Made by a program: the position numbers and the translations under genes. Positions 1 through 10,956 of a stretch of DNA of 64,000 nt are shown piece after piece. The notes beneath the pieces are model-generated. The model searched no databases and was not told the origin of the DNA. It saw only the letters and a list, made by a program, of their open reading frames with translations. Numbering within the stretch: the first letter of the stretch is position 1; each line of letters begins with the position of its first letter. Source of the stretch: Palaemon carinicauda (taxonomy: Eukaryota > Arthropoda > Malacostraca > Decapoda > Palaemonidae); the NCBI RefSeq assembly GCF_036898095.1, contig NC_090757.1, positions 71,466,787 to 71,530,786 on the forward strand, in the 5' to 3' direction.

Positions 1-484
1 TTTGTAATTGCCATATTGTGAAGTCCATATATATTTGTGGATGTCCTTGTGCTGGAAAAGAGTTCATCCAATAACAAGATTGTTTGCTGAACAAAAACTT
101 ATAAAATGGGCTCAAATTTTTATTTGTAACTTTTCCAAGTCCCTCAACACTCATTACATTCTCTATGCCTTGATCAATCTTTCCAACTTTAGCACTGAAG
201 TCACCAATCACAATTTTCATATCTCTCTCTGGGATCTTATCTATTACACTTTGCAGTTCTTCATAATATTCATCTTTTATTTCTTCATTGTATTCTTCTT
301 TCATTTCTTCAGGGGCATCATTTTTTTGGGCATAGCAAACAATAATAATCATAATGCACTGCTTTGGATTGAACTTTTCTAGTAACAATCTGCTATTTAC
401 AGCTCTCCACTCAGTTAATGCCTTTTCTGTTCTCGGTGTCATCATCCTTCCTACCCCCTCTCTTCCAATTCCATCAGTTCTTCC

Positions 485-562
<78 letters not shown>

Positions 563-960
563 GCCTTGTTCTAACATTTCCTTACCAATTCCCTTACAAC
601 GCGTTTCACTTAGGGCCAAGATAATACAAATTATCCTTCATAAATTCATTCTCCACTTGCTATTCATGGTTCTAACATTCCAATTAACAATTTTCAATTT
701 TTCTTTAGTATTTATAAACCGGGTGATTCTTAGCACCCGTCTAACCCCATGACAGGGGGCCATTCTGTCATTTTCGCCTTCCATAGACTGACTAAATCCA
801 TAGAGGATTCATTGGCTGCATTCATCAAAGGATAGCCAGTTCCTTCTGATGCGCAGTGCCAAAGGCAAGTGACCCCTGCCAGTACATACTAATTCTAGCA
901 AGATCATCCGCCAGCCATCGAGGGTATAAGCCTTAGAGACAACTAGTCTATCACCTTAAC
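1..960 (-). pseudogene. RTE-like LINE endonuclease remnant
   Basis: Read on the minus strand, this is the N-terminal endonuclease (EEP) part of a non-LTR retrotransposon. Recognisable pieces, in order, are KIVNWNVRTM near 680-708, ALSETR near 605-622, MTPRTEKALTEWRAVNSRLL near 375-435, and a GDFSAKVG motif near 180-200. Family members normally have GDFNAK, so the active-site Asn appears to be Ser. A stop interrupts the frame near 640 and a TA microsatellite splits the domain at 488-560. The copy runs off the left edge. The motifs resemble RTE or CFDP2-like endonucleases; clade assignment is by recall only. It is a dead copy. Confidence 0.7.
488..560. repeat. TA dinucleotide microsatellite
   Basis: Uninterrupted TA repeat of about 73 bp. 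It lies inside the LINE endonuclease remnant, so it expanded in, or was inserted into, formerly coding DNA. Confidence 0.95.
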
Positions 961-1062
961 CCCAATCAGTCACTCTGCTGCCAGTGACTTCCAGATTTAG
1001 GGGGCATTTCCTTCACCCAAAGCTCTCGTTATTTCACCAGGCTGCTCATCCGCTTATATTAT

Positions 1063-1136
<74 letters not shown>
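1063..1136. repeat. Compound CA/TA microsatellite
   Basis: An AC run (about 1,063-1,093) passes directly into an AT run (to about 1,136). Confidence 0.95.
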
Positions 1137-1140
<4 letters not shown>

Positions 1141-1144
1141 TATA

Positions 1145-1440
1145 TATAAAACTTCCTCATTCCTTTTTCCTGAGGTTAAACTAACTAGTTTAGCTTTTCG
1201 ATCTCGTGAAATTAAAGCTCTGTTAGAGGACCTTTATGCTTATGGAGATGTAGACCCATATGGTATTTTTCCTGTTTTTATAAGACTGCAGATTTCTTAG
1301 CTCCAAAGTTATCTGTTATTTTGCATAAGTTAGCAAGAAAAGGAGCTTTTGGGACTTGTTGGAGAATTGATAATGTTACTCCCCCATGTAAATGTGTAAA
1401 ATGGGAACTAGCAATAACGAGGACATTGAGAAGGAAGAGC
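1145..1440 (+). pseudogene. Non-LTR reverse transcriptase fragment
   Basis: In one plus frame the peptide contains SREIKALLEDLYAYGDVDP followed by GIFPVF. After a small frameshift come phrases of the type APKLSVIL and LARKGAFGTCWRIDN. These resemble the region just before the RT core of Jockey/CR1-type LINEs common in arthropods. No catalytic motif is present, and the fragment is bounded by a microsatellite on the left. Recognition rests on remembered family similarity, so clade is uncertain. Confidence 0.5.
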
Positions 1441-1789
1441 AAAATCAGAAGAAGAGATGGTTAATGCTATAAAAAACTGTGGCTCCGTTGTGCTTACCTG
1501 TAATGATAAGTACTTTTAGTACTGTATTAGATATTCTCTCTTCATCGTCGCTTTTTGCTAGTCTGGGACGTAATGACGAATTCGTTTTATAAGTAGGTAC
1601 TTAATTTGCTGACCTCTCAACATTCTTACTCTCTAACGACAAGTATCATCGTAAACTGCAAGGAACAAAAGGGAATTAACACAAACAAATGAGCATCGAG
1701 TATAGATTTACAAAAGAATCTTATACCTTTACTGGATATAATCTATTAATAGTTGTACTCTTCATCAAATACTTTTTACAAAATATAAT

Positions 1790-1792
<3 letters not shown>
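1441..1792. other. No gene seen
   Basis: A-rich noncoding sequence follows the RT fragment. I see no feature I can support here. Confidence 0.5.

Positions 1793-1863
<71 letters not shown>
1793..1863. repeat. TA microsatellite
   Basis: Pure TA dinucleotide tract of about 70 bp. It generates long Ile-Tyr reading frames in all phases, which are not genes. Confidence 0.95.
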
Positions 1864-1868
<5 letters not shown>

Positions 1869-1959
1869 GTTCTTATATTTACTTACATAATGAAAGGCAT
1901 AAAAAAACAGCTTTTACATTATGTTGTGATTCCTTATAAGTCCCTTACATTATGATATA

Positions 1960-1962
<3 letters not shown>

Positions 1963-2026
<64 letters not shown>

Positions 2027-2041
2027 TATATATATATATAT
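1963..2041. repeat. TA microsatellite, imperfect
   Basis: TA tract with a few TTTA interruptions toward its right end. Confidence 0.95.
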
Positions 2042-2104
2042 AGCTAATTGGTAGTTTGTTACTTGGCATTCAATTAATGATATATTTTGCACATTTAGTC
2101 ACTG

Positions 2105-2279
2105 TCTATACAAGCTTGCCGACCAGGGTTCGATTCCCGGCCGGTCACAAGCTCTTGTCTTTGTGTGATTTCGCCTGGGGCTCTGATCCCGAGGTCGTTA
2201 AGAGAATCCAGACATTAATGTATCAAAAATATATATGGCTTATTTGAATATGAAAAACACGTCTAAATGTGCAAAATTT

Positions 2280-2283
<4 letters not shown>
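2105..2283 (+). repeat. 5'-truncated tRNA-derived SINE
   Basis: GGTTCGATTCC at 2,127-2,137 is an RNA polymerase III B box of tRNA type. It sits in the short stem GCCGACC...GGCCGGTC that would be a T arm. A non-tRNA body follows and runs into a TA tract. No A box or acceptor stem is seen upstream, so this is a truncated SINE and not a tRNA gene. The family name is not recognised with certainty. Confidence 0.6.
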
Positions 2284-2359
<76 letters not shown>

Positions 2360-2479
2360 CTGTATATGCATATATATACACATATATACAGTATATATAC
2401 AGTATATATACATATATATATATATACACATATATATACATATATATATACACATATATATATATACATATATATATAC

Positions 2480-2537
<58 letters not shown>
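2284..2537. repeat. TA / TATACA compound microsatellite
   Basis: A 254-bp block: pure TA (2,284-2,352), a middle zone of TATACA and CAGTATA variants, then pure TA again. It follows directly on the 3' end of the SINE and may have grown from its tail. Confidence 0.95.
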
Positions 2538-2539
<2 letters not shown>

Positions 2540-3361
2540 GTGTGTATGAATTCGTAATGTCCTAAGGCAGTCACTTTAACATAATTCAAACCTCTTTGTC
2601 ACCACCAAATAGCTACAGTGGTCCGGGTACGTTGCGTTCTGCATCTATGATGACTAAGAATATACAGTTATGCGGAAAAATAAACGGAATTCACCGTTTT
2701 TGTTTACTCTGTAGAATTCTACGCATTGCCAACGCTTGTTAGGTTTATTTCTTACATTTACATTCTATTGTTGGTAATTTTTACCATCATCTATGTAAGT
2801 TTTCACAGTTTTGTATGGCTGCTTTCGAACGATTCTGACTTCAATAATTTCAAAAACCACTAATTTTAGACTAACAATAATTGGAGTCATATGAAATATA
2901 TGAATGCATGCAATGCTAATGAGGGTAGGTCCAGATTATTAGAGATATCTGACATCCCATCATAATATGAAGAAAGACCAGGATGGCAATGGGACTAGTT
3001 TCCCTCCCTCGTTATATATACACATCTGTCCAAGGATGTACCAGCCTTCGAAAACCTTAGATAAACCAAGTACGTACTAAGTTCAGGCATATTAGCTATG
3101 CCGTTACCAAAGGTTAATTTTTTTTTTTTTTTTTTTTTGGGGGGGGGGGCTGGAGCCCTACAAGCTTGATATATTTGATGTGACTATTAGATGATAACTT
3201 GGTAGATGAGCAGGAGTGAAAAAATGCAGTATTGCGTGTGTATTACATACCTTTATATATCTAGCATATTACACGTGATATCATGATGAAACTATTCTCT
3301 GCACATATAATTTCACGTATTCTTACAGAAAAGCAAAACTGTTTATTATTTATATTGTTAT
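2538..3361. other. Noncoding; poly-T/poly-G tract
   Basis: No gene or recognisable element. A T run followed by a G run lies at about 3,118-3,150. Confidence 0.6.
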
Positions 3362-3998
3362 ATGCTAAGCTACAACCCTAGTTGGAAAAGCAGGATGCTA
3401 TACGCTTAGAGGCTCCAACAGGGAAAAATAGCCCAGTGAGGGAAGGAAACAAGGAAAATAAAATATTTTAAGAACAGTAATATTAAAATGAAAATTTCCT
3501 ATATAAACTATAATAACTAACAAAACAAGAGGAAGAGAAATAAGATAGAATAGCGTGCCCGAGTGTACCTTCAAGTAAGAGAACTCTAACCCAAGACAGT
3601 GGAAGAGCATGGTACAGAGGCTATGGCACTAGCCAAAACTTAGGGAACAATGGTTTAATTTTGGAATGTCCTTCTCCTAGAAGAGCTGCTTATCTTAGGT
3701 AAAGTCTCTTCTACCCTAACCAAGAGGAAAATGGCCACTGAACAATTAAAGTCCAGTAGTTAACCCCTTGGGTGAAGAAGAATTGTTTGGTTATCTCAAA
3801 TTTGTCAGGTGTAGGAGGACAGGAGAGAATATGTAAAGAATAGACCAGACTATTCGGTATATGTGTAGGCAAAGGGAAAATGAACTGTAACTAGACAGAA
3901 GGTTCCAATGTAGTACTGTCTGGCCAGTCAAAGGACCCAATATCTCTCTAGCGTTGGTATCTCAACGGGTGGCTGGTCCCCTGGTCAACCTACTACCA
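3362..3998 (+). repeat. Dispersed repeat R1, copy a
   Basis: A sequence of about 635 bp beginning near AGCTACAACCCTAGTTGG recurs as its reverse complement at 27,745-28,392. The two copies are recognisably similar along the whole length, with scattered substitutions and small gaps. No coding capacity, terminal repeat or pol III box is evident. It is probably a noncoding interspersed repeat of the host. Confidence 0.8.
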
Positions 3999-4329
3999 TT
4001 TAAAAAGATAAAATAATACAGAGCTATTCCTGTCATAAAAAATAGATATAAAAACAAAAATAAATCACACTGATTACATGAAGTATATTGCATCTTCATC
4101 TATTAGCGTGCCTTTTTCCCATTCGTATGGGGTAACACGATTGCCTTCTTTTTTTGAAGGACTTTTGGTTTTGGCTTTGGGGTGGACCGTAGTCCCGATC
4201 GGCAGGCAGGCTTGATTAAATTAGAAATAAACGCCCTGAGTTTGACAGACAAGATCTTGGGATTGCTGCAAATCTATCCACTACCCCCATCAAAATGAAG
4301 GGAGTCCACTACAGTTTTCCCAACAGAAA

Positions 4330-6560
4330 TGGTGCCTTGACTGGTCTATCGTCCCTGACTCATTGATGGCCTAGTAAGTTTGGACCAATTTCAAGACAGG
4401 AAAAGATCCCTCACATTTGGCATTAAAGACAGGGAAAGTTAAAGCCAAATGCATTAAATTTCAATGTGGGGAAACCTTCCTTCATTGACTCCAGTTCAAT
4501 CAACTCATCAGAAATAGATTTCACGTCCTCCTGTAGTGTTCATCTGAGCAATAAGTAGTTCTGCATGGAGGCTTTCCCTTTCAATTGAGTATTGGTCAGC
4601 AAGGTATTGCAAATCGTTTTCACTTCAGAAATTTGGAGATGAGGGGTGGCAAACAGCTACACCAAGGAGGATACTTTTTGGTTCATTAAATCTTTGTCTT
4701 AATTCACTGAATACTGTCAAAAATAGGGATATACAGACACCTTTTACAGTAGTCCTTTGGGTCCTCAACCCTTTCAAAGGCGTCTCGTTGGCCTGTGTTT
4801 TCGATTACAAAGGATTCCAACAGACATGAAGATGGTTTCTTTTTCCTTGAAGGCTGGCGGAAAGTTGAAGTTGTTTCTTTCAGTAGCAAAACCAATTTAT
4901 TTTTGCCAAAGGGTGTTAAAATAGTAGTCTGTTGTTCTTTTGTCACTTATAATTTCAATTGCTACTTATGCTATGTTAAGTGCTGCAGCAAGTTCCATAT
5001 TCTCATTTTCCCATGTCTTTGATAGTGAAATTGTAATATCAAATACTTCAGAAAGGGTAATCAAAAGAAAGAATGTATCAACTGAATTTAAAGTTCGTAG
5101 AAATACATTAGCTAAGGCTTTTTCTTCCCCAGATCTTCCATGGTTAGACAAATCTTCTAGAGTAACCATCAAAATCTCATAGCATTGTGATATTAACTTT
5201 GGGGCCTTATGGTTGTATTCCCATTGTGTTGACACACTTTAGGAAGTTTCAGAACTGACAATTTTTTGTCTTTCTGGAAGTCTATGAATATATCACAGCA
5301 CAAATCAATCAGAGCTGAAATCAAGTTGAAAAATTCTGCTACTTCTGGCAGGCAGCCAGCTGTGTGTGTTATGACTAACTGGAATCTGTGTGCAAAACAT
5401 GGTACATAAAAGCATGGATTCTTCACATTCTCTTGGATATGTGCCTGTACACCACTGATTTTGCCACTCATTACAAATGAGGTATGGTAGCACTGTGCTA
5501 TTAGTTTATTAATATTCAGGCTAAGCTTACGGAGCTTCTCTAACAACGCATTAGCTACAAAAGTAGCATCAAGATTCCTGAAAGAAATTAATCCTATGAA
5601 CCTCTCATTAACTGTTTCGTCTATGACATACCTAATGCAGACACAGAGCTGCTCCGTAACACTAACATCTCTAGTCTCATCAGATTACTGCAAACAAGGG
5701 TGATGACTTGGCTTCTTTGGCTATGTCATCAAGCACAGAATTGGGTATAGCTTTGAGAAGATAATTCTGACTTAACCCAGATGTATACTGATATTTAATG
5801 GTATCTTTTTTTCAGGTCAAAATCTCTGACTCTCTGCTTATCAAGTCAACAATTTCCAGTAAGGCACCTTTATTTAATATAATTTCACTTTCCTCATGCT
5901 CCTGAATGGTATGTTTGTTTTAGCAATTATAGTAACAATGTTCAATAGTGTCTTGAAATATCCTCTATTTTGAAGAACCTGCTGTTTACATTCGCTATCA
6001 AGTTGTTTATGAAAATCACCATGCAACTGTGAAATGTTGAGGCTGAGCCATTTTTCCATAGCAATAATATGATATGTGCCTTTTCATGCATCTTCTTCCA
6101 GTTACCGAAACCTTCGTTGGTAGATGCTATTTCTCTGTGCCCAATATTAGCATCAAAGAGTCTGCATTCAAAGCATTCACAGAGTATTCAAGCCACTCAT
6201 ACCTACCATACCAATCACATTGAAAAGACCTAGTCTGAGAACAAAGCTGTACTTTTGGATTACACGAAGTAAGCACCTGTTAACACATGGAAATTTTAAA
6301 ATATCGTCAAACTGCTCTTCACTGGTTTTAATGATATTTGTAAATCATTCAGTTAGCTTAGCTGCTTGTGTATTTACTAAAGAAATATCTCTTAGTGACT
6401 TTTCTTGGGTATTTGATATAGATGGTAAATTGCTAATATCTGAGGTTTGCATGCTGATTAGGGATAATGTAAGTTTCTATGGGATGTGTTGGGTCAGTGT
6501 TTTTTGGGGGGCTGGAACTTTACTTTGGGGGATCAGCCCCAAAAGCCCCCTTTGATGATG
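4330..6560 (-). pseudogene. hAT-family transposase (ZMYM1-like) pseudogene
   Basis: Minus-strand fragments in several frames follow the order of ZMYM1-like hAT transposases. A TTF-type zinc-finger region lies at about 6,060-6,210 (WLEYSVNALNADSLM, then a GFGNWKKMHEK-like stretch). The catalytic-domain segment is at 5,193-5,546, containing MSGKISGVQAHIQENV and CFAHRFQLVITHTAG. A mid-region is at 4,966-5,235. The C-terminal dimerisation region lies at about 4,340-4,700, including YSIERESLHAELLIAQ and an FPHIE...LSLSLMP stretch. Many frameshifts and stops make it non-functional. No terminal inverted repeats were identified, so element ends are approximate. Confidence 0.8.
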
Positions 6561-6667
6561 CCACTGCCTATTATAATAATCTTCAATACAAAAAATTCCT
6601 GATAAAACATAACAGTTAACATGTTCTTATTCTAAAACTAAACTTGGCCCAAATAAAAAAAATCCTA

Positions 6668-7010
6668 TTTTTTGGGCTCAGGCCATGTCGTCCTGATGGA
6701 GGGTTCCTATAAGTAGCTTCCCAAGGGATATTTGACTACAGTGATATTCCCAAAGAATTTACCTTTAGGTCTCCAGAATTCTAACTCCTGGCGCAAATAT
6801 CCTTAAAATTTCTCCTAAGGATATCGCATAAATCAGGGGACGTATATCTTGATACGACACATAGCAATCTTCACCCCGAATAGCGTTTTCGCTTCAAGGG
6901 GGAAAGTGGCAAAATTTGAAGGAGAGCCGATATCAAGGTTACCCTTCCTCCCTTACTACTTTGAGTATCCAGATGGCGCTGTACGTTGCCGCCATGTTTA
7001 TTCCTATAAA
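6668..7010 (+). repeat. Left ITR of element 2
   Basis: Matches the reverse complement of 22,411-22,760 along its length. It starts with TTTTTTGGGCTCAGGCCATG, and the similarity stops near TGTTTATTCCT at about 7,006. The outermost bases differ from the right ITR, as in DIRS1-type elements, whose two ends are unequal and are bridged by the ICR. Confidence 0.85.
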
Positions 7011-7078
7011 TGTAGCAGCATCGCTCGGTGATTTTCCCTGCTATCTCTCTCGTTACGCTTTGGTTTTTCGCGGATATC

Positions 7079-7110
7079 ATGCAGTCTCCAGCCTCTTCTG
7101 CCTCTGGAGA
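7079..7110 (+). other. Putative leader exon of element 2 (MQSPASSASGE)
   Basis: A short ATG-initiated Ser/Pro-rich peptide is followed at 7,111 by GTTGAGTA, a possible splice donor. The same module occurs in element 1 (17,643-17,674, 32 nt, MLSPTSSASD) and element C (24,750-24,784, 35 nt, MSLPSASPSSG). Lengths differ only by a multiple of three, which suggests a coding exon. The donor phase (2) does not fit the gag acceptor phase (0). Either another exon intervenes or this is an upstream ORF. Confidence 0.5.
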
Positions 7111-7112
7111 GT

Positions 7113-9488
7113 TGAGTATGTGATCTTTACATTGTATAAATTTTAGCTCCTGCCTGGCAGTGAAATTAAGTTAAATTAATTGATGGAGCTTTGCCTTAAT
7201 CGGAGGCGCCATGGGCGCTGTCGTTCATAACGCATGAGTTATTTAGTTAGCCTGAACGACTTTCCCGGTATTAATAGCATGAATATTGCGAAGCTATTCA
7301 GTCTTCATTGCTAGGAAGTTATTCATATTATGCCGATTGTAATCTTGATAGTTTCGGCAATTTAGGTAACCGAACCTTGCTCGTGCTAGGCTTCCTAGCC
7401 TATGCCTTTTAGTTTACTTTCATGCATGATATAATAGACATCTCAGTGTAATAACAATTAAAAATGAAGCTATTTAGGCAAAGGCAATTTATACGTGTAA
7501 AATATTTTGACTGCATATATATCCCTTTTCCTCTGCGATCGTATATGAGAGTTTCGACGATTAAGGTAGTCGAATCTCACCTGCCCCTAGGCTTTCATAC
7601 ATGTTCCCGGTTTACCCTCGTGTTGCATCCTCGTCCCTTTAGTACTTAAGTCCCAAGAAGACAGGTTGGTAATTCACGTACTTTATTCTAGTATATCAAA
7701 TACAAGTAAGCAGACCCATGCTTCTGCTGGCGTCACCGTTCGTGGATGGCGGGGGAGACAACAACAACAACTCAAAGGTTCAACACAGTAGAATGAGAGA
7801 GTAGTGTTTCTCAATACATTACACCTCGTGTGTCGTTTTATCAGTTCAGGCGGATATAGATATCTCCTAGAATTATCATATGAAACGATACTCGTCTCCA
7901 GTGGAGATTTAAGGGTAATCTCTTCTTCCCTTGAGTGCAGCCTTAGGCTACAACTCTAGCCTAGTCTTGCCATCGAGTAGACACTCCGGCTTGATTGGGC
8001 TAGCATTTTCTGTCTCTTCCCTTGGCCGGCAGATAGCAGGCTTTCGGTTTTGGTCAGAACCTCAGAGTATATAGTCTTTTACCGGCGGGCAGGGTGAATA
8101 GTCATTCCCCTGCCGGACTAGCTGCCGGCATAGGAGGCTAGACCTCCCTAGGCCGCACTTGAAGTGGTTTTATGATATCGCCACCTTCTCCCTGCGGTCT
8201 AGAAGACTAGTCCTGTGGTCTCAGACCCTAGGCTGAAAAATAGACATTCTTCTGACGCCTATTATGGCGCCGGCACTAGAACTCTGTTTCTCCTTTGTTA
8301 AGAGGAGGCGGCAAGACTGCCGCCATTCTCTTAACTATATTGGAAGACCCTAGGTTGGAGAATAGATATTCTCTTGCCGCCTAGGATGGCGCCGATATTG
8401 AAACAGAGTTTCTTAGGGGTGTGGTAGGTCCGGCAACCCTGCCGGCTCCTTCCACACCTCATATAGGACCCTTTTCCCTACCCCCTCTGTCCTTTGGTGA
8501 TGTCCTAGCCATCGCAACCCTTTGGCCGTCGTCCTACAATTTCACCGCTTGCCGGCGGGTTGTGGGGCCAGCCGGGGCTCCTACATGCAGCTGCTTAGTT
8601 GCTCAGCCTTCCCTTATGGAGGCAAGGGTCCGGCAGAAGCTGTGCCGGCTGGGCCGGCTGCCGGTGGGAGACCCCTATATTGTAGAGTGTTCTTCAGTCC
8701 TCGCTTGGACTGCCATCCACATACCAGTGACCGGCAATGGTTTGTGTTTGGATGGAAGCTTGAATGATACATTCTCCCCTTCCATTTGAACCCTCATTCT
8801 GGAGGAAGGCAGTAAGTCTGAGTACTTACACCCTTATATATTGTTAATACACATTTAATAAGGTACCCTTCACTCCTCACTCCCTCTCTATCGGCTAGTG
8901 CCACCGGGTACTAACCTAGCCGGCAGATGCTGACTGGGTCGATGCTGCCGGCCACTACCTCGGCTGGCAAGGCGCCGGCTGGACCGGTGTGCCAGCATTA
9001 CTCCAAACAGTGAGACACCGGCTGGACTGTGCCGCCAGGTGCTATCCTAGCCGGCAACATGCCAGCTAAAACTACTGTATATGATTATACAGTAACCAGT
9101 ATATTTGCAGTATAGATCATACTGCAGACAGAAAACTATAGTATAAATTATACAGTAGTTATTTTCCAACATACCCTTGCACAGTCTATTGTTGAGACCA
9201 ATTATATATGGAAAGAAAAGATTTCTTTCAACATACTGATAGATGATCAGTTACTATTTACCCACATTATTAAACCTTTAGGAGGTCAGTGTTAAGTTAC
9301 ACTTATCTATCCTTACGGGTTAGAATTCTTCCACTGGGTTTCCTGAATACGAAAACTCTAGGTTTTAATTATGAGGGAGGTCGCAGCAATTGGCTGGACA
9401 GGAAACACAAGTATGTGTCTTTTCTGTTTCTTTTCTAGCTTGTCTATCCTAAGCTATATGCAAGAATATATGCAAAAATATTAATAAA
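7113..9488 (+). other. Element 2 leader / intron-like region with GCCGGC block
   Basis: No coding frame that I accept. Between about 8,020 and 9,065 the sequence is dense in GCCGGC, CCGGC and GCCGG hexamers in a degenerate array. Equivalent blocks lie at the same relative place in element 1 (16,019-16,556) and element C (26,050-26,475). The surrounding sequence is unique and partly AT-rich. Confidence 0.65.
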
Positions 9489-9868
9489 CGGATTTTGAGC
9501 GAAGCGAAAAATCTATTTTTGGGTGAGATGGCCATGTCGTCCTGATGGAAGTTCCTATAGGGTAGCTTCCTAGGGTATATTACAACTACGGCGATATTCT
9601 CAGAGAATTTACCTTAAGGTACCCAGAATTCTAACTCCTGGAGCGAATATCCCTAATGAAAGTACCAGGGATATCGCGAAATATCAGAGGAGGTATTCTT
9701 GACACGCCACATGGCAATCTGCACCCCGAACAGAGATAACACTTCGAAGGGGTCAATTGGCAAGAAAATGAAAACGAGAAAGAAAAAGGAGAGCCGTTCG
9801 CAAGGCTCTCTCTTCTCCCGTTTCGTAAGCGTGCATTGCGCCGATCCTGGCGCCATCTGTATTCCTTG
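9489..9868 (-). repeat. Right ITR of element 1
   Basis: Inverted match to 17,745-18,094. The outer end begins CGGATTTTGAGCGAAGCG and carries about 40 bp of extra outer sequence that the left ITR lacks. The inner boundary lies near GCGCCATCTGTATTCCTT at about 9,868. Confidence 0.85.
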
Positions 9869-9944
9869 TAGCAATACACGAGGTGCTACAGATACTGTAT
9901 GTAGGGAGGGGACCTACAGCTCTTTCATAGAAAGGGAAGGGCGG

Positions 9945-10041
9945 GTCCATCAGGACGACATGGCCATCTCACCCAAAAATAGATTTTTCGCTTCGCTCAA
10001 AATCCGTTTTTTGGGCTCAAGCCATGTCGTCCTGATGGAAG
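9945..10041 (-). other. Internal complementary region (ICR) of element 1
   Basis: Plus-strand 9,945-10,005 is the complement of the right outer end (ending in CGCTCAAAATCCG). It abuts 10,006-10,041, which equals the left outer end (TTTTTGGGCTCAAGCCATG). The side-by-side complements of both ends are the signature of the DIRS1 ICR, thought to template completion and circular joining of the cDNA. The junction AAAATCCG|TTTTTT predicts the element termini at 9,489 and about 18,094. Confidence 0.85.
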
Positions 10042-10956
10042 TATACCAGAGCATTACTGTATCTGTGGATTCTAAGAACGTGCCGTACTCCCCGGAGGTA
10101 TTTCCCCGGTCGACTAGACCTAGAGACCTAAGATGTTACCGTTATACATCTTTTCAACTAACCATAAACCATGTTAGAGCTTCCTGCCCCCTACAGGGAA
10201 GAGTCCTACTAGACTCTGGAAAAGTCTCGAAGAGTACATATACCTATGTATGAATACCAGGCAAGCCAATATAGTGGTCTCACCCTATATTAAGTAAAGC
10301 ATAGTTTGTAAAGAACCACTGTGTCAATATGAAATATCGACCAGTTCTCCGCTCAATACTTGTATTGGACAAAGGTTTATATCTGCGTAGGAGGAAACTT
10401 GTAAATCCGCCACCGTCCCCTTATGGGATGGAGTCCTCCCGCTAAGGGAAAGCATAAACCAATGCAACATCAGCTTGCATAAAGGAACAATCTATTAGAA
10501 TTATCCCAGATAAATATACATAGAATGAATGCTCAATTATTACCAATAAATTGACACAGGTGAAGGAGACGCAAGGTTCTCAAGAACAAGTTTATTTACA
10601 GACAATAAATAGACAGGTTAACAACAATTATAAATATATATATAAGAGGAGGATAACCAAAAATTTAAGCACAAGTATGATAGTAAACAGAAACTTGTTT
10701 ATCTGAAAGAAAAAACATTAGTGCCACTTTTAACATACCGAGATATCAAAGTCATAAAAGTCTGTATTACTAATCAGTCACATTAGCGTTAGAAACGCTC
10801 GGCACACATGTCTGCACTTATGCTAGGTTCACCTTTGGAAGTGGAACAGTCAACGTGGGCACTCGGTGCCCTCACACTTAGTTTGTAGAACAGTATGTAA
10901 CTACACACTCACCCTGGAATTAATCGTCCCAATTAAAACCACTGTTCCTCGCAGAG
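10042..10956 (-). other. Element 1 3' noncoding region
   Basis: Between the recombinase stop and the ICR. The part near 10,050-10,250 is recognisably similar to the equivalent region of element 2 (22,060-22,250, opposite strand). No ORF accepted. Confidence 0.6.

Noticed and set aside
2105..2150. tRNA gene suggested by GGTTCGATTCC
   Set aside because: Only a B box and a short stem are present. No acceptor stem, D arm or anticodon arm can be laid out upstream, so a truncated SINE fits better.
2223..2589. Long Ile/Tyr-rich reading frames on both strands
   Set aside because: They are translations of TA microsatellites.
4966..5546. Domesticated hAT-derived host gene (ZMYM1-like)
   Set aside because: Frames are short, shifted and contain stops across the whole length, so decay rather than domestication.
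8421..8789. Possible proline/cysteine-rich gene on +
   Set aside because: It lies within the GCCGGC-rich leader array. The two overlapping frames are both low-complexity and neither is conserved in the other copies.
9489..10007. Stand-alone MITE of about 520 bp with 60-bp terminal inverted repeats
   Set aside because: The inverted ends are the right ITR outer end and its complement in the ICR of element 1. The same arrangement recurs in element 2, so it is the DIRS 3' structure. The same reasoning applies to 44,818-45,110.
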